Source: WJKG01 sp964627305
GTDB lineage: Bacteria; Zixibacteria; MSB-5A5; GN15; FEB-12
Assembly (NCBI GenBank): GCA_964627305.1
Contig: CAZVHP010000001.1
Span: 1 to 64,000, forward strand
Direction of reading: 5' to 3'
DNA: 64,000 bases
In this document: positions 62,771 to 64,000 of the stretch, piece after piece
Layout of the letters: each line of letters opens with the position of its first letter
Numbering within the stretch: position 1 is the stretch's first letter
Notes under the pieces: generated by a model
Told to the model about the DNA's origin: nothing
Database searches by the model: none
Seen by the model: only the letters and a program-made list of their open reading frames with translations
Position numbers and translations under genes: made by a program

Positions 62771-64000
62771 ATGATGGCATCACTGTTCGCCGGGGTGTCG
62801 GGCCTGAAGAACCATCAGGTCAGATTGAACGTCATCGGTAACAACATCGCGAATATCAACACCATCGGCTTCAAAGGCAGCCGCGTCAATTTCCAGGAAG
62901 CGCTGGTGCAAACGCAGCGCGGCGCCTCACGTCCATCGACCAGCCAGGGCGGCACCAACCCGATCCAGATGGGTCTGGGGATGCAGGTGGCCAGCATCGA
63001 CAACCTGTTCCAGCAGGGCGGTGTGGAGACCACCGGGCAGATCACCGACCTGGCCATTCAGGGCGAAGGCTTCTTCATCCTCGGAGACAACTACGGCAAC
63101 AAGTTCTACACCCGGGCGGGTGCATTCGGCTTCGATGCCAACGCCAACCTCGTCGATCCCGGCACCGGTCTGTTTGTCATGGGCAAGATGGCTGACGTGA
63201 CCGGCGACATTCCTGCCCTGGCAACGACCGGCCGCATCACCCTGCCGTTCGGTCAGCAGGATCCCGCCCAGTCTACCACCGAGATCAGGCTGGCCAACAA
63301 CCTCGATGCCTCCGCGACCGATTCGAAGGCGACCCTTCTCGATGACGGCACCTCAGGAGTCATCAGTGTCGAAGGCACCGCTGCCGATGGCGTCGGTGGC
63401 ACACACAAGATTCAAATCACCGGTGCCCAGCCGACCAGGTCGAATATCGAATCGAGTGTCGGAGGCGCCGGTCTCAATGTGCTCGACCGACTGGGCGCAG
63501 ATCTGGGCGTCACTGACTTCAGTGATATTGTCATCAGTATCGACGGTGGCGATCGCATGGAAACAATCCAGATTGACGCCGACACCACCGTGCAGGGATT
63601 CATGAATGCGATTAACAGCATCCTCGGTCTGGCAGCCGAGCTGTATGACAGCGGTGGTGGCGTGATGGAGATGCGCATTTCTCGCACCAAGGCGGGTGAC
63701 GGGGCAAACCTGAATTTCCAGATGGATCCGATCGTTGCCGGCGATGTGTGGAATACCATATTCGGAGCTGCGGCACCCGGACCTCTGACGGTCAACAACG
63801 GCGTCGCTTCGACTCTGCAGGTATTCGACGAGTTCACCCCGAACCACGGCCAGGGAGTAGCCGCCGGCCCCGTGAGTTCATACCTGGATCTCAAGTTCGA
63901 CGAGCAGACCGGTCTGGCGACAGAGATCATCGGACTGGGCGGCGGCGGTGTCACCGTCAAATCAGGGATGAGTGGCCTCCTGCCGGCGGGTGCCGGTGAT
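62771..64000 (+). CDS. flgE: Flagellar hook protein FlgE (partial, runs off the right edge)
   Basis: FlgE forms the hook that joins the rod to the filament. At least 410 residues are visible and the frame is open at the window end. The N-terminal helix MASLFAGVSGLKNHQVRLNVIGNN is followed by NIANINTIGFKGSR, the classic flagellar axial-protein start. The segment TTGQITDLAIQGEGFFIL is the FlgE/FlgG signature. The middle part is the variable D1-D2 region. GGAGG precedes the ATG by 11 bp. The C-terminal helix, expected downstream, is not in the window. Confidence 0.95.
   Translation, partial: MMASLFAGVSGLKNHQVRLNVIGNNIANINTIGFKGSRVNFQEALVQTQRGASRPSTSQGGTNPIQMGLGMQVASIDNLFQQGGVETTGQITDLAIQGEGFFILGDNYGNKFYTRAGAFGFDANANLVDPGTGLFVMGKMADVTGDIPALATTGRITLPFGQQDPAQSTTEIRLANNLDASATDSKATLLDDGTSGVISVEGTAADGVGGTHKIQITGAQPTRSNIESSVGGAGLNVLDRLGADLGVTDFSDIVISIDGGDRMETIQIDADTTVQGFMNAINSILGLAAELYDSGGGVMEMRISRTKAGDGANLNFQMDPIVAGDVWNTIFGAAAPGPLTVNNGVASTLQVFDEFTPNHGQGVAAGPVSSYLDLKFDEQTGLATEIIGLGGGGVTVKSGMSGLLPAGAGD

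Overview
The window looks like chromosome of a GC-rich, flagellated, Gram-negative-type bacterium. Lipoproteins, predicted outer-membrane barrels, a TonB-plug fusion, MreB, PpiD and a flagellar hook operon all support this. A lamin-tail protein with a FlgD-like C-terminal Ig domain, a PorV/PorQ-like barrel, carboxypeptidase-regulatory domains and a sodium-pump oxaloacetate decarboxylase resemble gene content of the FCB superphylum, and Candidatus Zixibacteria would fit. That placement is inference; no rRNA or tRNA gene is present to test it.

Layout. Positions 1-2843 are a mobile, decayed edge: an IS256-type transposase scrap, a complete IS3-family element with a -1 frameshift signal, and a beta-helix lipoprotein gene broken by an in-frame stop and by the IS. 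Positions 3.1-7.8 kb hold a DUF3098-like membrane protein, ATP-type PEP carboxykinase, a 48-residue membrane peptide and a fusion of a TonB plug with a von Willebrand A protein. A minus-strand MacB-type ABC export operon follows (8.0-12.3 kb). Positions 12.5-22.1 kb carry plus-strand cofactor and redox genes: a DUF5131 protein, pdxT, lipA, ispH, a CcmF-type haem lyase, an O-methyltransferase, an ArsC-fold protein, ETF-ubiquinone oxidoreductase and a small membrane protein. PpiD (minus) and an M23 peptidase plus a rhomboid protease (plus) are divergent envelope genes.

From 27.4 to 34.2 kb the genes form a C4-acid set: oadB, oadA and oadG with their own promoter, biotin ligase, and malic enzyme. 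With pckA they interconvert oxaloacetate, malate, pyruvate and PEP, coupled to sodium export and NADPH. Then come mreB and a sigma/anti-sigma/Spy/Spy envelope-stress operon. A tightly packed run (38.1-47.1 kb) holds RNase R, an orphan sigma-54 activator, an unknown barrel, a lamin-tail surface protein, a PorV-like barrel and a dNTPase. This cluster is the best candidate in the window for an undescribed system, probably surface export or display.

Positions 47.3-56.7 kb hold a degenerate RNase H-like protein, holA coupled to a second sigma/anti-sigma pair, PspC and LiaF-like envelope proteins, a solute-binding lipoprotein, and cmk-plsC-rpsA. After mtaB, a near-consensus sigma-54 promoter opens a flagellar operon (motE-like, fliK, flgD, a TIGR02530-type gene, flgE) that runs off the right edge.

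The plus strand is C-rich over G through most of the window regardless of gene direction. The IS3 element (G-rich) and the flagellar operon (balanced) do not follow this. Several genes (rnr, holA, cmk) have promoters placed so that the transcript would start at or near the ATG.
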